From contig NZ_CP038635.1 of NCBI RefSeq assembly GCF_004768545.1, positions 2,294,001 through 2,358,000 on the forward strand: 64,000 bases of DNA, written 5' to 3'. The stretch comes from Cupriavidus oxalaticus. Lineage in GTDB: Bacteria; Pseudomonadota; Gammaproteobacteria; Burkholderiales; Burkholderiaceae. This document shows positions 29,236 to 38,563 of this stretch, in pieces (the stretch's first letter is position 1; each line of letters opens with the position of its first letter). Made by a program: the position numbers and the translations under genes. A model generated the notes under the pieces. The model was not told the DNA's origin. It made no database searches and saw nothing but the letters and a program-made list of their open reading frames with translations.

Positions 29236-29319
29236 TCAAGTAGCAGCCCCCCTGAGCCGCAACGCATTGGTAATGACCGAGGCAGAACTCAGGCTCATCG
29301 CCAGCGCCGCAATCATCGG
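29236..29319 (-). pseudogene. C-terminal remnant of copper P-type ATPase
   Basis: The last 27 codons and TGA stop of a Cu+-transporting P1B ATPase remain on the minus strand: PMIAALAMSLSS, then SVITNALRLRGAAT. This matches the final transmembrane helix and tail of CopA/CusF-type pumps. In-frame residues before Pro have no family character, so the rest of the gene was deleted with a breakpoint near 29319. The cytochrome c gene starts 12 bases after the stop, as in an operon. Confidence 0.7.
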
Positions 29320-29678
29320 CGGCCGGGACCCATCGAGGCATCCGCTTTGCCTGTTACCGTGGCGTTGCCCCTGGCTCCTTTTGGCTGCCATGGAAGAAAT
29401 GCATCAGCGGGTACGGCAACACTATCGCAAAGGGCGGCCGGGAGGCAATGTGGCTCCCACATTGGCTCCCAAACGCGGGCGCACCCGCGAATCCATCGTA
29501 TGAGGCCTTCTCTCACCAGGACGTTACGCGGCCATTACATCCCGGTAAGGTGTCTGGCGAATTGGCGCTCCCATCCATGGCCGGCAGCATGCGCTTGACG
29601 TGCGACAAAGCGCCACAACCGGCATATGCTGCAAGCAGGCAAAGGCTGCTACCATTCGTGCCACACCGGCATCACAAC
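29320..29678. other. Intergenic region before the cus operon
   Basis: 359 bases between the ATPase breakpoint and the first cus gene. Short open frames have no recognisable product. TTGACG at 29595-29600 with CATATG 22 bp later could be part of an activator-dependent promoter, but the spacing is too long for a confident call. No regulator gene (CusRS or CueR type) is present in the window. Confidence 0.4.
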
Positions 29679-30077
29679 ATGCGTACTCCCCTTCATCGGC
29701 TCTTGCTTGCCGTATTCCTGCTGAGCGCTTTCCTGACAGTGCAGCTGGCAGCGGCAGCGTATGCCTGCGAGGGCAGCCGGTATTCGCTTGGCTCGATGGA
29801 GGGAATGCCGGGCATGACGGAAGCCTGCCCCGACATGGCAAAGGAAGACGCCGCGCCGGGCATGCATGACGGGCTTTGCCAGGAGCACTGCCAGCTCGGC
29901 TCCAAGTCGGCCGACCATGCAACACCCCAGGTTCCCGCCTTCCATCCGGTGCTCGTCAATATTGTGGTGCCCACCCCGGTACCGGTACTGGCACATCGCG
30001 TAGCGGTTTCCCGCGACGCAATTCCGCGCGCGCCGCCACGCCCCCTCCCTATCCTCAACTGCTGCTTCCGAACGTAG
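29679..30077 (+). CDS. Small secreted Met/Cys/His-rich protein
   Basis: 132 residues with a signal peptide (MRTPLHRLLLAVFLLSAFLTVQ, cut near AAAYA). The mature part has a metal-ligand-rich centre, with MEGMPGM, then PGMHDGLCQEHC, and a Pro-rich tail ending PLPILNCCFRT. It stands first before cusCBAF in the same direction, 72 bases ahead. I cannot name a family with certainty. Small proteins of this look often head copper-efflux operons and may bind or sense copper in the periplasm; that role is inferred. Confidence 0.7.
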   Translation: MRTPLHRLLLAVFLLSAFLTVQLAAAAYACEGSRYSLGSMEGMPGMTEACPDMAKEDAAPGMHDGLCQEHCQLGSKSADHATPQVPAFHPVLVNIVVPTPVPVLAHRVAVSRDAIPRAPPRPLPILNCCFRT

Positions 30078-30149
30078 CCTCCGAAGCAACGCCTGCCATC
30101 GTGCCCTGAGCCATAGGCGTCAGGGCGGTCGTTGCTTTGCGGAGGCTTT

Positions 30150-31457
30150 ATGCATTTGCGTTTCCCCACCATGTGCGGGCGCCGGCTGGTGCTCGCCATC
30201 ACGCTGCTTGCCATTGTCCATCCGGCACGGGCGGAATCCCTGGCCGCGCTCTCCCTGCAAGAAGCGGTCGCACGCGCATCGTCGCGTTCGACGGATGCCG
30301 AGACATCGCGGTCGGCGGTCCAGTCAGCCATTGAGATGGCAGTAGCAGGCAAGCAGTTGCCGGACCCGGTGCTGAAGGTCGGCGTCAACAACGTGCCGGC
30401 GAATGGCCCTGACCGGTTCTCGCTTGGCACGGATTCGATGACCATGAGGTCGATCAGCGTCATGCAGGAATTCACGCGCGCGGCGAAGCGCCAGGCCCGC
30501 GCCGAGCGCTTCGAGGCCGAAGCGTCTTCGGCCGAGGCCCAACGCACGGTGGCGCTGGCCGCCGTGCAGCGCGGCGCCGCCACGGCATGGCTCGAGCGCT
30601 GGTATGCCGAGCGCGCATACGGCGTGCTCACCGAACAGTCGCAGTCGATCAAGCTGCTGGTGGATGCGGCACAGGCCGCCTATCGCGGCAACCGCGGTTC
30701 GCGTGCCGATATCCTGGCGGCCGAGATTGAATGGCAGCGACTGCAGGATCGCGAAGACGAAGCCCGCGCCGCGGTCGCTTCGTCCCGGGCGATGCTGCGC
30801 CGGTGGGTCGGCGACGCTGCGGAACTGCCGCTGACCGAGCGCCCCGCGCTCGATGCGCCGGCCTGGCTCGATACGCTCGACGCTGCCGGCGCCACGCAAC
30901 TGCCAGAGGTTGCCGCCGCGGAGGCCCAGGTCGGCGTGGCCGACGCGGAAAGCCGCTTCGCGCGCGAGAGCAAGGTTCCGGACGTCAGCGTCGAACTGAT
31001 GTACAGCCAGCGCGGTCCCGCCTATTCGAACATGGTGTCGCTGAATGTTTCGCTGCCGGTGCCGTGGGACCAGAAGAATCGCCAGGATCGCGAACTGGCC
31101 TCCAGGCTCGCGCAGGCCAATGCCGCACGGGCGCAAGCCGAATCGGTACGCCGCGGCGTGATTGGACAGCTCCGCGGCAAGCAGGCCGAACTGCAACTCG
31201 GCCGCTCGCGCCTGGAGCGCTATCGAAATGCCACCTTGCCATTGGCGAAGGCGCAGACCGAGGCGGCCCTGAGCGCCTATCGCGCCGGCGCCGGCAGCCT
31301 GACAGCGGTGGCCGAGGCCAGCCGCAAGGCGCTCGACCTCTCGCTCGAGCGGCTCAAGCTGGAGGCAGCTACCGCCAGGCTCTGGGCCGAGCTCGCTTTC
31401 CTGATGCCTTTGCCGACTGCCGCACAAGCCATGTTTCCGCAAGGAGTCCAGCAATGA
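30150..31457 (+). CDS. cusC: CusC/CzcC-type outer-membrane efflux protein
   Basis: Outer-membrane factor (TolC superfamily) of a heavy-metal RND pump, 435 residues. Signal peptide to about residue 28 (IVHPARA, then ES). The OEP repeats are visible as paired helices: SLQEAVARASSRS starts the first, and AAEAQVGVADAESRFARESKVPDVSVEL the second. The beta-barrel region includes YSNMVSLNVSLPVPW. GGAGG precedes ATG 30150; an in-frame ATG at 30132 is too early for the signal peptide. The stop overlaps cusB (ATGA). The Cus rather than Czc choice rests on CusA and CusF downstream. Confidence 0.9.
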   Translation: MHLRFPTMCGRRLVLAITLLAIVHPARAESLAALSLQEAVARASSRSTDAETSRSAVQSAIEMAVAGKQLPDPVLKVGVNNVPANGPDRFSLGTDSMTMRSISVMQEFTRAAKRQARAERFEAEASSAEAQRTVALAAVQRGAATAWLERWYAERAYGVLTEQSQSIKLLVDAAQAAYRGNRGSRADILAAEIEWQRLQDREDEARAAVASSRAMLRRWVGDAAELPLTERPALDAPAWLDTLDAAGATQLPEVAAAEAQVGVADAESRFARESKVPDVSVELMYSQRGPAYSNMVSLNVSLPVPWDQKNRQDRELASRLAQANAARAQAESVRRGVIGQLRGKQAELQLGRSRLERYRNATLPLAKAQTEAALSAYRAGAGSLTAVAEASRKALDLSLERLKLEAATARLWAELAFLMPLPTAAQAMFPQGVQQ

Positions 31458-33004
31458 AAAGGACCACGATTGCACGGGCAGGAGCAACCCTCGCTGTGGT
31501 GGCGAGCGTCGCCGGTGCCTACTACCTCGGCCAGCAACAGGGACGCCAGCATACGGCCGCGTCGACGACGCCCGCGGGCGACCCTGGCGATGCGAGCCTG
31601 AAGGCCGGGGATATCGATCCCCGAAACGGCAAGCGCATCCTCTATTGGCATGACCCGATGGTGCCGGGCCAGCGCTTTGACAAGCCTGGCAAGTCGCCAT
31701 TCATGGATATGGCGCTGTCGCCCGTGTACGAAGACGCCGGTGGCGGCGCGGCTGTCACCATCGATAGCCGTGTCAGCCAAAGCCTCGGCATTCGAACCGC
31801 GGAAGTCAAGCTGGGTCGCCTGGCATCCGCACTGGAAGTTCCAGGGAATGTCGCGATCGACGAACGCGGCATCGAAGTGCTGCAGGCCCGTACGACTGGG
31901 TTCGTCGAGCACACCTATGCCAGGACGACGCTGGACCCGGTCCGTAAAGGCCAGCCACTGGCGCAGATCTACTCGCCTGACTGGGTCGCCGCGCAAGAGG
32001 AGTACCTGGCCGTGGCCCGCATGAGCGGTAACCTGCAGGGCGATTTGCGCGAAGCCGCCATTGCCCGCATGCGGCAGGCCGGCATGGCCGACAGCCACAT
32101 CCGCCTGGTGCAGGACACCGGCAAGCTGCAGCCGCGGCTCACCGTTGCAAGTCCCGCAGACGGCATCGTCACCGAGATCGGCGCGCGCGAGGGCATGACG
32201 GTGTCCCCCGGCACGACGCTCTTTCGCATTGCCAGCCTGGCCACGGTATGGGTGCTGGCCGAAGTGCCAGAGAGCCAGGCCGCGCAGCTACGGCCCGGAC
32301 AAGCCTTGTCGGCAATCGCGGCAGCGCTGCCCGGACAAGCGCTGACTGGCAAGGTCGACGCCATCCTTCCGGACATCAACCCAGGCACCCGGACGATCAA
32401 GGTACGGATTGAGTTGCAGAACAAGGACCGTCAGTTGCTGCCTGGCATGTTCGTGACTGCCCGCTTTGGTGCCCCGCCCGGACCGGACCGGCTGCTTGTC
32501 CCGACCGAGTCGCTGATCCGCACCGGGACGCGCACGCTTGCCATAGTGGAAGCCGGCCAGGGTGGCTTCAGTCCCGTCGAGGTCAAGACAGGTGCCGAGG
32601 CCGGCGGACAGACCGAAGTGATCGAGGGCCTCAAGGCCGGACAGAAGGTCGTGGTATCCGGCCAGTTCCTGATCGACTCCGAAGCCAGCCTGCGCGGTAC
32701 CGCGCAGCGCATGACGGCAGCGCCAGCCGCTTCGGCACCCGCCGCCGCGGCCGCAGGGCCGGAGCACGAAGGCGTCGGGCGTGTGGAGGCGGTGAGCGCT
32801 GAAGGCATGACGATTTCCCACGGCCCGATCCAGTCGATGCAGTGGGGCGCCATGACCATGGACTTTGCCGCACCGCCGACAGGCATGGCGAAGGGCTTCA
32901 AGCCAGGTGACCGCATCCGCTTCCGCTTCCGCGTGAACAACGAAGGCGCGGCGATCCTGTCGTCGGTGGAGCCCGCCAGCTCTGCACAGGGAGCCAGGCC
33001 ATGA
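31454..33004 (+). CDS. cusB: CusB periplasmic adaptor with fused CusF-like domain
   Basis: Membrane fusion protein linking CusA and CusC, 516 residues. The N-terminal helix (residues 6-28) anchors it. A heavy-metal-binding domain follows with [16 protein letters not shown] and FMDMAL (about 55-90). The lipoyl/barrel-sandwich and beta-barrel parts run to about 420. The last 65 residues form a CusF-like copper-binding OB fold: His456, Trp464, Met467 and Met469 (in [14 protein letters not shown]) match the CusF site. Fusion of this domain is known in some SilB/CusB proteins. Start and stop overlap the neighbours by ATGA. Confidence 0.93.
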   Translation: MKRTTIARAGATLAVVASVAGAYYLGQQQGRQHTAASTTPAGDPGDASLKAGDIDPRNGKRILYWHDPMVPGQRFDKPGKSPFMDMALSPVYEDAGGGAAVTIDSRVSQSLGIRTAEVKLGRLASALEVPGNVAIDERGIEVLQARTTGFVEHTYARTTLDPVRKGQPLAQIYSPDWVAAQEEYLAVARMSGNLQGDLREAAIARMRQAGMADSHIRLVQDTGKLQPRLTVASPADGIVTEIGAREGMTVSPGTTLFRIASLATVWVLAEVPESQAAQLRPGQALSAIAAALPGQALTGKVDAILPDINPGTRTIKVRIELQNKDRQLLPGMFVTARFGAPPGPDRLLVPTESLIRTGTRTLAIVEAGQGGFSPVEVKTGAEAGGQTEVIEGLKAGQKVVVSGQFLIDSEASLRGTAQRMTAAPAASAPAAAAAGPEHEGVGRVEAVSAEGMTISHGPIQSMQWGAMTMDFAAPPTGMAKGFKPGDRIRFRFRVNNEGAAILSSVEPASSAQGARP

Positions 33005-36000
33005 TTGCGCGGCTCATCCTTGCTTCCATCCGGAATCGCTTCCTGGTCCTGCTGGCCACCGCCATGCTCACCGCCTGGGGCTTGTGGGCCGTGCGCAGTA
33101 CGCCGCTCGACGCATTGCCGGACCTGTCCGACGTACAGGTGATCATCCGTACGCCGTTCCCCGGCCAGGCACCACAGATCGTGGAGAACCAGGTCACCTA
33201 TCCGCTGACCACGACGATGCTGTCCGTGCCCGGCGCCAGGACCGTACGCGGCTATTCGTTCTTCGGCGATTCCTTCGTCTACGTGCTGTTCGAGGATGGG
33301 ACGGACCTCTACTGGGCGCGCTCGCGCGTGCTGGAATACCTGAACCAGGTGCAATCCCGGCTCCCCGCCGCCGCCAGGCCGGCGCTTGGGCCCGACGCGA
33401 CCGGCGTGGGCTGGATCTACGAGTACGCCCTCATCGACAAGACCGGGCAGCACGACCTCAGCCAGTTGCGCGCCATGCAGGACTGGTTCCTGCGCTTCGA
33501 GCTCAAATCGCTGCCCAATGTGGCCGAGGTCGCGTCGCTGGGCGGGATGGTCAGGCAGTACCAGATCGTGCTGATGCCAGACCGGCTGCGTGCCCATGGC
33601 CTATCGCAGGCCAGGGTGCTGGCGGCGCTCAAGGGTGCGAACCAGGAAACCGGAGGGTCCGTGCTGGAGCTGGGAGAAGCCGAGTACATGGTGCGGGCCA
33701 GTGGCTACCTGAAGACGCTCGATGACTTCCGCCAGATCCCGCTGGTAACCAGCGAGGCCGGCATCCCGGTACGGCTCGGCGACGTGGCCACCGTTCAGTT
33801 CGGCCCCGAGATGCGGCGCGGCATTGCCGAGCTCGATGGCCAGGGCGAAGTCGCGGGCGGCGTCATCGTGATGCGATCCGGCAAGAATGCACTGGAGACC
33901 ATCGACGCGGTCAAGGCCAGGCTTGCCGCCCTGCAGACAAGCCTGCCAAAGGGCGTGGAGATCGTGACCACCTACGATCGCTCGGCGCTTATCCATCGCG
34001 CCGTGGATAACCTGACGGCCAAGCTCATCGAGGAATTCATCGTGGTGGCGCTGGTCTGCCTGGTGTTCCTGTTTCACCTGCGCTCGGCCCTGGTCGCCAT
34101 TGTCTCGCTGCCGCTCGGCGTGCTGGCTGCGTTCCTGGTCATGCGCTATCAGGGCGTGAACGCCAACATCATGTCCCTTGGCGGCATCGCCATCGCCATT
34201 GGCGCGATGGTCGATGCGGCGGTGGTGATGATCGAGAATGCGCACAAGCACCTGGAGCACTGGCACGCCGACAACCCGGGAGTGGAACTGTCCGCACGGG
34301 AGCGATGGCGCATCGTCGGCGATTCCGCTGCGGAAGTCGGTCCGGCCCTGTTCTTCTCGCTACTGATCATCACGCTCTCGTTTATCCCGGTATTCACGCT
34401 TGAAGCGCAAGAGGGGCGGCTCTTCTCGCCGCTGGCGTTTACAAAGACCTACTCGATGGCCGCCGCCGCGGGCTTGTCGATCACGCTGGTGCCGGTGCTG
34501 ATGGGTTACATGATCCGCGGCAAGATTCCGCCGGAACAGGCCAATCCGCTCAACCGGTGGCTGATCCGTGGCTACCAGCCATTGCTCGCCAGGGTGCTCT
34601 CGCATCCGAAGATCACACTGGCAATCGCGGCGCTGCTGCTGGTAGCGAGCGCCTGGCCGATCATGCGCATCGGTGGCGAGTTCATGCCGCCCCTCGATGA
34701 AGGAGACCTGCTGTACATGCCTTCGGCGTTGCCCGGGCTCTCCGCCGGCAAGGCGGCGCAGCTGCTGCAACAGACCGACCGCCTGATCAAGACCGTGCCC
34801 GAGGTTGCGACCGTGTTCGGCAAGGCCGGCCGCGCCGATACCGCCACCGATCCGGCTCCGATCGAGATGTTCGAGACCACCATCCGGTTCAAGCCACGCG
34901 ATCAGTGGCGTGCGGGCATGACCACCGACAAGCTGGTGGAGGAACTGGATCGCGTGGTGAAGGTGCCGGGCTTGTCGAACATCTGGGTGCCGCCGATTCG
35001 CAACCGGATCGACATGCTCGCCACGGGGATCAAGAGCCCGGTCGGCATCAAGGTGGCCGGCACGGACCTGAAGGAGATCGACCGGCTGGCCACCCGCATC
35101 GAGGAAGCCGTCAAGAACGTCCCGGGCGTCACCTCCGCGCTGGCCGAACGCCTTACCGGCGGCCGCTATATCGACGTCGATATCGACCGCAGGGCCGCGG
35201 GCCGGTATGGCCTCAATATCGAGGACGTGCAAGGCATCGTGTCATCCGCGATCGGTGGCGAGAATGTCGGCGAAGTGGTCGACGGACTGGCGCGCTTTCC
35301 GATCAACGTCCGGTATCCGCGCGACTACCGCGATTCCATCGAGCAATTGCGAAGCCTCCCCATCGTGACCGACAAGGGGTTGCAGATCATGCTGTCCGAC
35401 GTGGCCCGCGTTGAAGTCGTGCAGGGCCCGCCGATGCTGCGCAGCGAGAATGCGCGCCTGTCCGGCTGGATCTATGTCGACATTCGCGGACGCGACCTGC
35501 GTTCCGCCGTGCACGACATGCAGGCCGCGGTGGCAAAGGCGGTGCCGATGCCCGCGGGCTACTCGCTGAGCTGGTCGGGCCAGTTCGAGTACCTGGAGCG
35601 CGCCACCGGCAGGCTGAAGGTCGTGGTACCGTTCACGCTGCTGATCATCTTCGTGCTGCTCTACCTGGTATTCGGCCGCCTGGATGAGGCGATCCTGATC
35701 ATGGGCACCCTGCCGCTCGCCCTGATCGGTGGATTCTGGCTGCTTTATCTGCTCGGCTACAACCTGTCCGTGGCCGGCATTGTCGGGTTTATCGCGCTGG
35801 CTGGCGTCGCGGCGGAGTTCGGCGTGATCATGCTGCTCTACCTGAAGCAGGCATGGGCCGAGCGCATCAAGAACGGAGAGACCGGCGTCACGGATTTGCT
35901 GGATGCGATCCAGGAAGGTGCAGTCCTGCGCGTTCGCCCCAAGGCGATGACCGTCGCCGTCATCCTGGCTGGCCTGGTTCCCATCATGTGGTCGCACGGC

Positions 36001-36174
36001 ACCGGCTCCGAGGTCATGCAGCGTATTGCGGCCCCCATGGTCGGCGGCATGGTGACCGCCCCGCTGCTATCGATGTTCGTGGTACCGGCCGTCTACTTGT
36101 TACTGCGCCGCCGTCACGCGAAGGCGGCTTCTTCTCTTTCCCCCAATCCCTCACTTCAGGAGGACCCGAAATGA
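33001..36174 (+). CDS. cusA: CusA copper/silver RND pump
   Basis: Heavy-metal-efflux RND transporter, 1057 residues with twelve membrane helices, exporting Cu+/Ag+ using the proton gradient. The N-terminus has [20 protein letters not shown]. Helix 4 has the proton-relay stretch [19 protein letters not shown]. The porter methionines that bind metal in E. coli CusA appear kept, in [19 protein letters not shown] and [21 protein letters not shown] and the C-terminal [16 protein letters not shown] are typical. It overlaps cusB and cusF by four bases each. Monovalent metal specificity is inferred from these Met residues and CusF. Confidence 0.95.
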   Translation: MIARLILASIRNRFLVLLATAMLTAWGLWAVRSTPLDALPDLSDVQVIIRTPFPGQAPQIVENQVTYPLTTTMLSVPGARTVRGYSFFGDSFVYVLFEDGTDLYWARSRVLEYLNQVQSRLPAAARPALGPDATGVGWIYEYALIDKTGQHDLSQLRAMQDWFLRFELKSLPNVAEVASLGGMVRQYQIVLMPDRLRAHGLSQARVLAALKGANQETGGSVLELGEAEYMVRASGYLKTLDDFRQIPLVTSEAGIPVRLGDVATVQFGPEMRRGIAELDGQGEVAGGVIVMRSGKNALETIDAVKARLAALQTSLPKGVEIVTTYDRSALIHRAVDNLTAKLIEEFIVVALVCLVFLFHLRSALVAIVSLPLGVLAAFLVMRYQGVNANIMSLGGIAIAIGAMVDAAVVMIENAHKHLEHWHADNPGVELSARERWRIVGDSAAEVGPALFFSLLIITLSFIPVFTLEAQEGRLFSPLAFTKTYSMAAAAGLSITLVPVLMGYMIRGKIPPEQANPLNRWLIRGYQPLLARVLSHPKITLAIAALLLVASAWPIMRIGGEFMPPLDEGDLLYMPSALPGLSAGKAAQLLQQTDRLIKTVPEVATVFGKAGRADTATDPAPIEMFETTIRFKPRDQWRAGMTTDKLVEELDRVVKVPGLSNIWVPPIRNRIDMLATGIKSPVGIKVAGTDLKEIDRLATRIEEAVKNVPGVTSALAERLTGGRYIDVDIDRRAAGRYGLNIEDVQGIVSSAIGGENVGEVVDGLARFPINVRYPRDYRDSIEQLRSLPIVTDKGLQIMLSDVARVEVVQGPPMLRSENARLSGWIYVDIRGRDLRSAVHDMQAAVAKAVPMPAGYSLSWSGQFEYLERATGRLKVVVPFTLLIIFVLLYLVFGRLDEAILIMGTLPLALIGGFWLLYLLGYNLSVAGIVGFIALAGVAAEFGVIMLLYLKQAWAERIKNGETGVTDLLDAIQEGAVLRVRPKAMTVAVILAGLVPIMWSHGTGSEVMQRIAAPMVGGMVTAPLLSMFVVPAVYLLLRRRHAKAASSLSPNPSLQEDPK

Positions 36175-36509
36175 ACCACGTCAAGACGTTCGCTGCCGCC
36201 CTGGCCCTTGCTGCCACGCCGGTCGCATTTGCTGCCGGCTCGATGGACAGCATGGACATGAAGACGCCTGCCGCAACCCGGCAAGCCCCACGCGCCGTTG
36301 CGGCCGAAATCAAAAAGATTGATGCGCGGGCCGGGAAGGTCACGCTCAAGCATGGGCCGATCGAGAACCTCGGGATGCAGGCCATGACCATGGCGTTCCC
36401 GGTCAAGGACCCTGCTTCGTTGAAGAACTTCAAGGAAGGCGAGTCGGTTTCCGCTATCTTCGACACGATCGAAGGGAAGCCGACAGTGATTGACCTACGG
36501 CACAAGTAA
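36171..36509 (+). CDS. cusF: CusF copper/silver chaperone with Trp-to-Met site
   Basis: Periplasmic metallochaperone that hands Cu+/Ag+ to CusB, 112 residues with signal peptide to about 22 (VAFAAGS). The metal site lies in [16 protein letters not shown]. His61, Met72 and Met74 match the three ligands of E. coli CusF, but the Trp that caps the metal is replaced by Met69. AGGAGG precedes ATG 36171, which overlaps the cusA stop. Met-rich MDSMDMK near the mature N-terminus may give extra binding. Confidence 0.92.
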   Translation: MNHVKTFAAALALAATPVAFAAGSMDSMDMKTPAATRQAPRAVAAEIKKIDARAGKVTLKHGPIENLGMQAMTMAFPVKDPASLKNFKEGESVSAIFDTIEGKPTVIDLRHK

Positions 36510-36606
36510 GGCAAGGCGCGGTGGCACACGGCAAATGGCCGGAACGGCATTTCCCGGGGCCACGCCGGTGACCGGAGCATGCAGGCGATCGGCCGCAAAA
36601 CGTGCT

Positions 36607-36683
36607 TGGCGCGTCCTAGAGGATTCGAACCTCTGACCGCTCGCTTAGAAGGCGAGTGCTCTATCCAACTGAGCTAAGGACGC
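36607..36683 (-). tRNA. tRNA-Arg(TCT)
   Basis: 77 nt with encoded CCA. Acceptor GCGTCCT/AGGACGC, anticodon loop CTTCTAA giving TCT. A possible -10 (TAGAAT) lies 10 bases upstream at 36699-36694. Its 3' end faces the cus operon 97 bases away. I found no second copy of the tRNA end that would mark an integrated element. Confidence 0.97.
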
Positions 36684-36734
36684 GAAGGCGTGCATTCTAC
36701 CGCAGCGCCGGCCCGCAGTGCGGATCGGAGGCGT

Positions 36735-37988
36735 TCAGGAAGCCAGGCGCTCGTTCGCGCGGGTGACGTAGCGGCCCGCCGCCGACGCATGGTTGCCGGC
36801 AACCGGGTGCATCGATACGCCGTTGCGGCCTTTGAGCTTGGCGTCATACAAGGCGCGGTCGGCGCGGCGCATCAGCGCGTCGGCGCCCTCCCCGGGGTTG
36901 CGCGTGGCAAGGCCGATGCTGACGGTGTAAGCGATTGCATCCGGCTCGGAAGGACAAGGGCTCGCGCGCACGGCGGTCGCCAGCCGCATGCAGGCCAGCC
37001 GGCCATTTTCCATCACGGTATCGGGCATGACGATGGCAAACTCTTCGCCGCCGAGTCGCCCGAGCACGTCGTGCGGGCCGCTGGTACGCCGCAGCAGCCC
37101 GGCGAAGTGGCGCAGCACGCTGTCGCCGGCCAGGTGGCCGTAGACATCGTTGATCGCCTTGAAGTGGTCCAGGTCCACAAAGGCCACGGTCAACGGCTTG
37201 CGCTGGCGCTCGGCCTGCAGGCAGGCTTGCTCCAGCGCTTCCCAGAAGGCGCCGCGCAGCAGCACGTCGGTCAGGTCGTCATGCCGCGCGCGCCGCTCCA
37301 GCATGCGCCGCAACCGGTCATGCGCCATCAGCGCAAAGCTGACCGAGAGGCCAACCAGCGCAAAGACGTTGAGCATGGCCAGTTCGCCGTCCCACGGCAA
37401 TGGCCGCGGCCAGGCGCCGCCCTGCACCAGCGCGGCAACCGGCAAGGCCATGGTCCATGCATTGGTCGCGGCCACGGCAAGGGCAATCAGCACCAGCGAA
37501 GCAGCAGCCAGGCGCCCGACGCCGCGGGAAGTCCGCACCGATGGGCCGATGCTGCGGGTCACGTCGAGCAGCAAGCCGATATGGCATGCCGTCAGCAGCG
37601 GCGCCATCTGCAGCCCTGCCAGCGGCGCATCGGGGATGCCGGCTGCCACCAACTGCCATGCCACGCCGACAGCGGCAGCCAGGCAGGTTCCCAGTAGGAG
37701 CCCGGTCTTGCCGGAGCGACCAGCAAAATGACGCGCCCCGATCGCCATCAAGGCGAACGCAGCCAGCAACGCGAGATCGGTTGCGTCCGGCACCAGCCAC
37801 GCGGGGCGCGCGTCCTGCACCGCAGCCAGCACCGAGCCGATCGCCGCGGCGGCATTGCCCAGTGCCCATGACGTCAGGCCACTGCGGCCCATGCCCGCGG
37901 ATCGACGCAATACGACGCAAACCACCGCCATCTGCACGGCAAACAGCCCTGCGATGAGCACCACAATATGCGACTGAAACATCTTCAT
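36735..37988 (-). CDS. Membrane diguanylate cyclase (GGEEF)
   Basis: Makes cyclic di-GMP from GTP, 417 residues. The N-terminal 225 residues are about seven hydrophobic helices, an integral-membrane sensor region I cannot name. The C-terminal GGDEF domain has the substrate-binding DLDHFKAINDVYGH (272-285) and an active-site GGEEF at 313-317, so it should be active. The inhibitory RxxD site five residues ahead reads GPHD (304-307), so Arg is missing and feedback inhibition is unlikely. GGACGGGA precedes ATG 37988. Monocistronic beside tRNA-Arg. Confidence 0.9.
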   Translation of the reverse strand: MKMFQSHIVVLIAGLFAVQMAVVCVVLRRSAGMGRSGLTSWALGNAAAAIGSVLAAVQDARPAWLVPDATDLALLAAFALMAIGARHFAGRSGKTGLLLGTCLAAAVGVAWQLVAAGIPDAPLAGLQMAPLLTACHIGLLLDVTRSIGPSVRTSRGVGRLAAASLVLIALAVAATNAWTMALPVAALVQGGAWPRPLPWDGELAMLNVFALVGLSVSFALMAHDRLRRMLERRARHDDLTDVLLRGAFWEALEQACLQAERQRKPLTVAFVDLDHFKAINDVYGHLAGDSVLRHFAGLLRRTSGPHDVLGRLGGEEFAIVMPDTVMENGRLACMRLATAVRASPCPSEPDAIAYTVSIGLATRNPGEGADALMRRADRALYDAKLKGRNGVSMHPVAGNHASAAGRYVTRANERLAS

Positions 37989-38353
37989 TCCCGTCCAAGG
38001 CGACCAACGGCGCCCCGCCAGGCGCCGCCTTTCCCCTTTTTATGCCGGTCCTGTGCCGGACCGTTTTCATCGATTGCCGCATATCCTGTGTCGGGCCGCC
38101 GTGGCGTTGCCAGCGGCAAAGCCAACGCGCCGAGGCGCTCGCCAGGACAGGGAGCGCCGTTCTTGTTATGGTGATCAGGCCAGTCCGGAAGGAATCTGCA
38201 AACCGGCATTCCCGACATCACGCCGGTCGGACTAAGAGCGGTGTGCGGATTATCGCAGCGCGCAAACCCAAGTCAAGCCAAAGTGTCCCCCGCCAAAAGG
38301 GGGAGCGCGCCCGCGGGACGGCTCGCGCACCGCGATGTGCCGGATACGCCAGA
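37989..38353. other. Intergenic region without a visible gene
   Basis: About 365 bases between the diguanylate cyclase start and the tRNA-Pro promoter. It presumably holds the cyclase promoter, but no good hexamers stand out. Small open frames on both strands lack ribosome sites. Confidence 0.4.
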
Positions 38354-38383
38354 TTGACCGGCCCTGCCGGCGCGCGCTACAAT
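38354..38383 (+). promoter_or_regulatory. tRNA-Pro promoter
   Basis: TTGACC (38354-38359) and TACAAT (38378-38383) are 18 bp apart, ten bases before tRNA-Pro. Confidence 0.8.
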
Positions 38384-38392
38384 GCTCGGCTT

Positions 38393-38469
38393 CGGGGCGT
38401 AGCGCAGCCTGGTAGCGCATCTGATTTGGGATCAGAGGGTCGCATGTTCGAATCATGTCGCCCCGACCA
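38393..38469 (+). tRNA. tRNA-Pro(TGG)
   Basis: 77 nt with encoded CCA. Acceptor CGGGGCG/CGCCCCG, anticodon loop TTTGGGA giving TGG. It has its own promoter and terminator. Confidence 0.97.
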
Positions 38470-38493
38470 GTTTTAAGTTTGGCTTCAAGGAAC

Positions 38494-38530
38494 ACGGCCT
38501 GGACAGCAATGTCCAGGCCGTTTTTCTTTT
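38494..38530 (+). terminator. tRNA-Pro terminator
   Basis: A 12-bp stem ACGGCCTGGACA/TGTCCAGGCCGT with loop GCAA is followed by TTTTCTTTT. Confidence 0.93.
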
Positions 38531-38563
38531 CTGCCCGCCCCCGCGCGACTGCGTCGGCCCCGC

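Noticed and set aside
29267..29503. 78-residue plus-strand frame after the ATPase remnant
   Set aside because: Antisense to the remnant at its start and without any recognisable motif; start context is poor.
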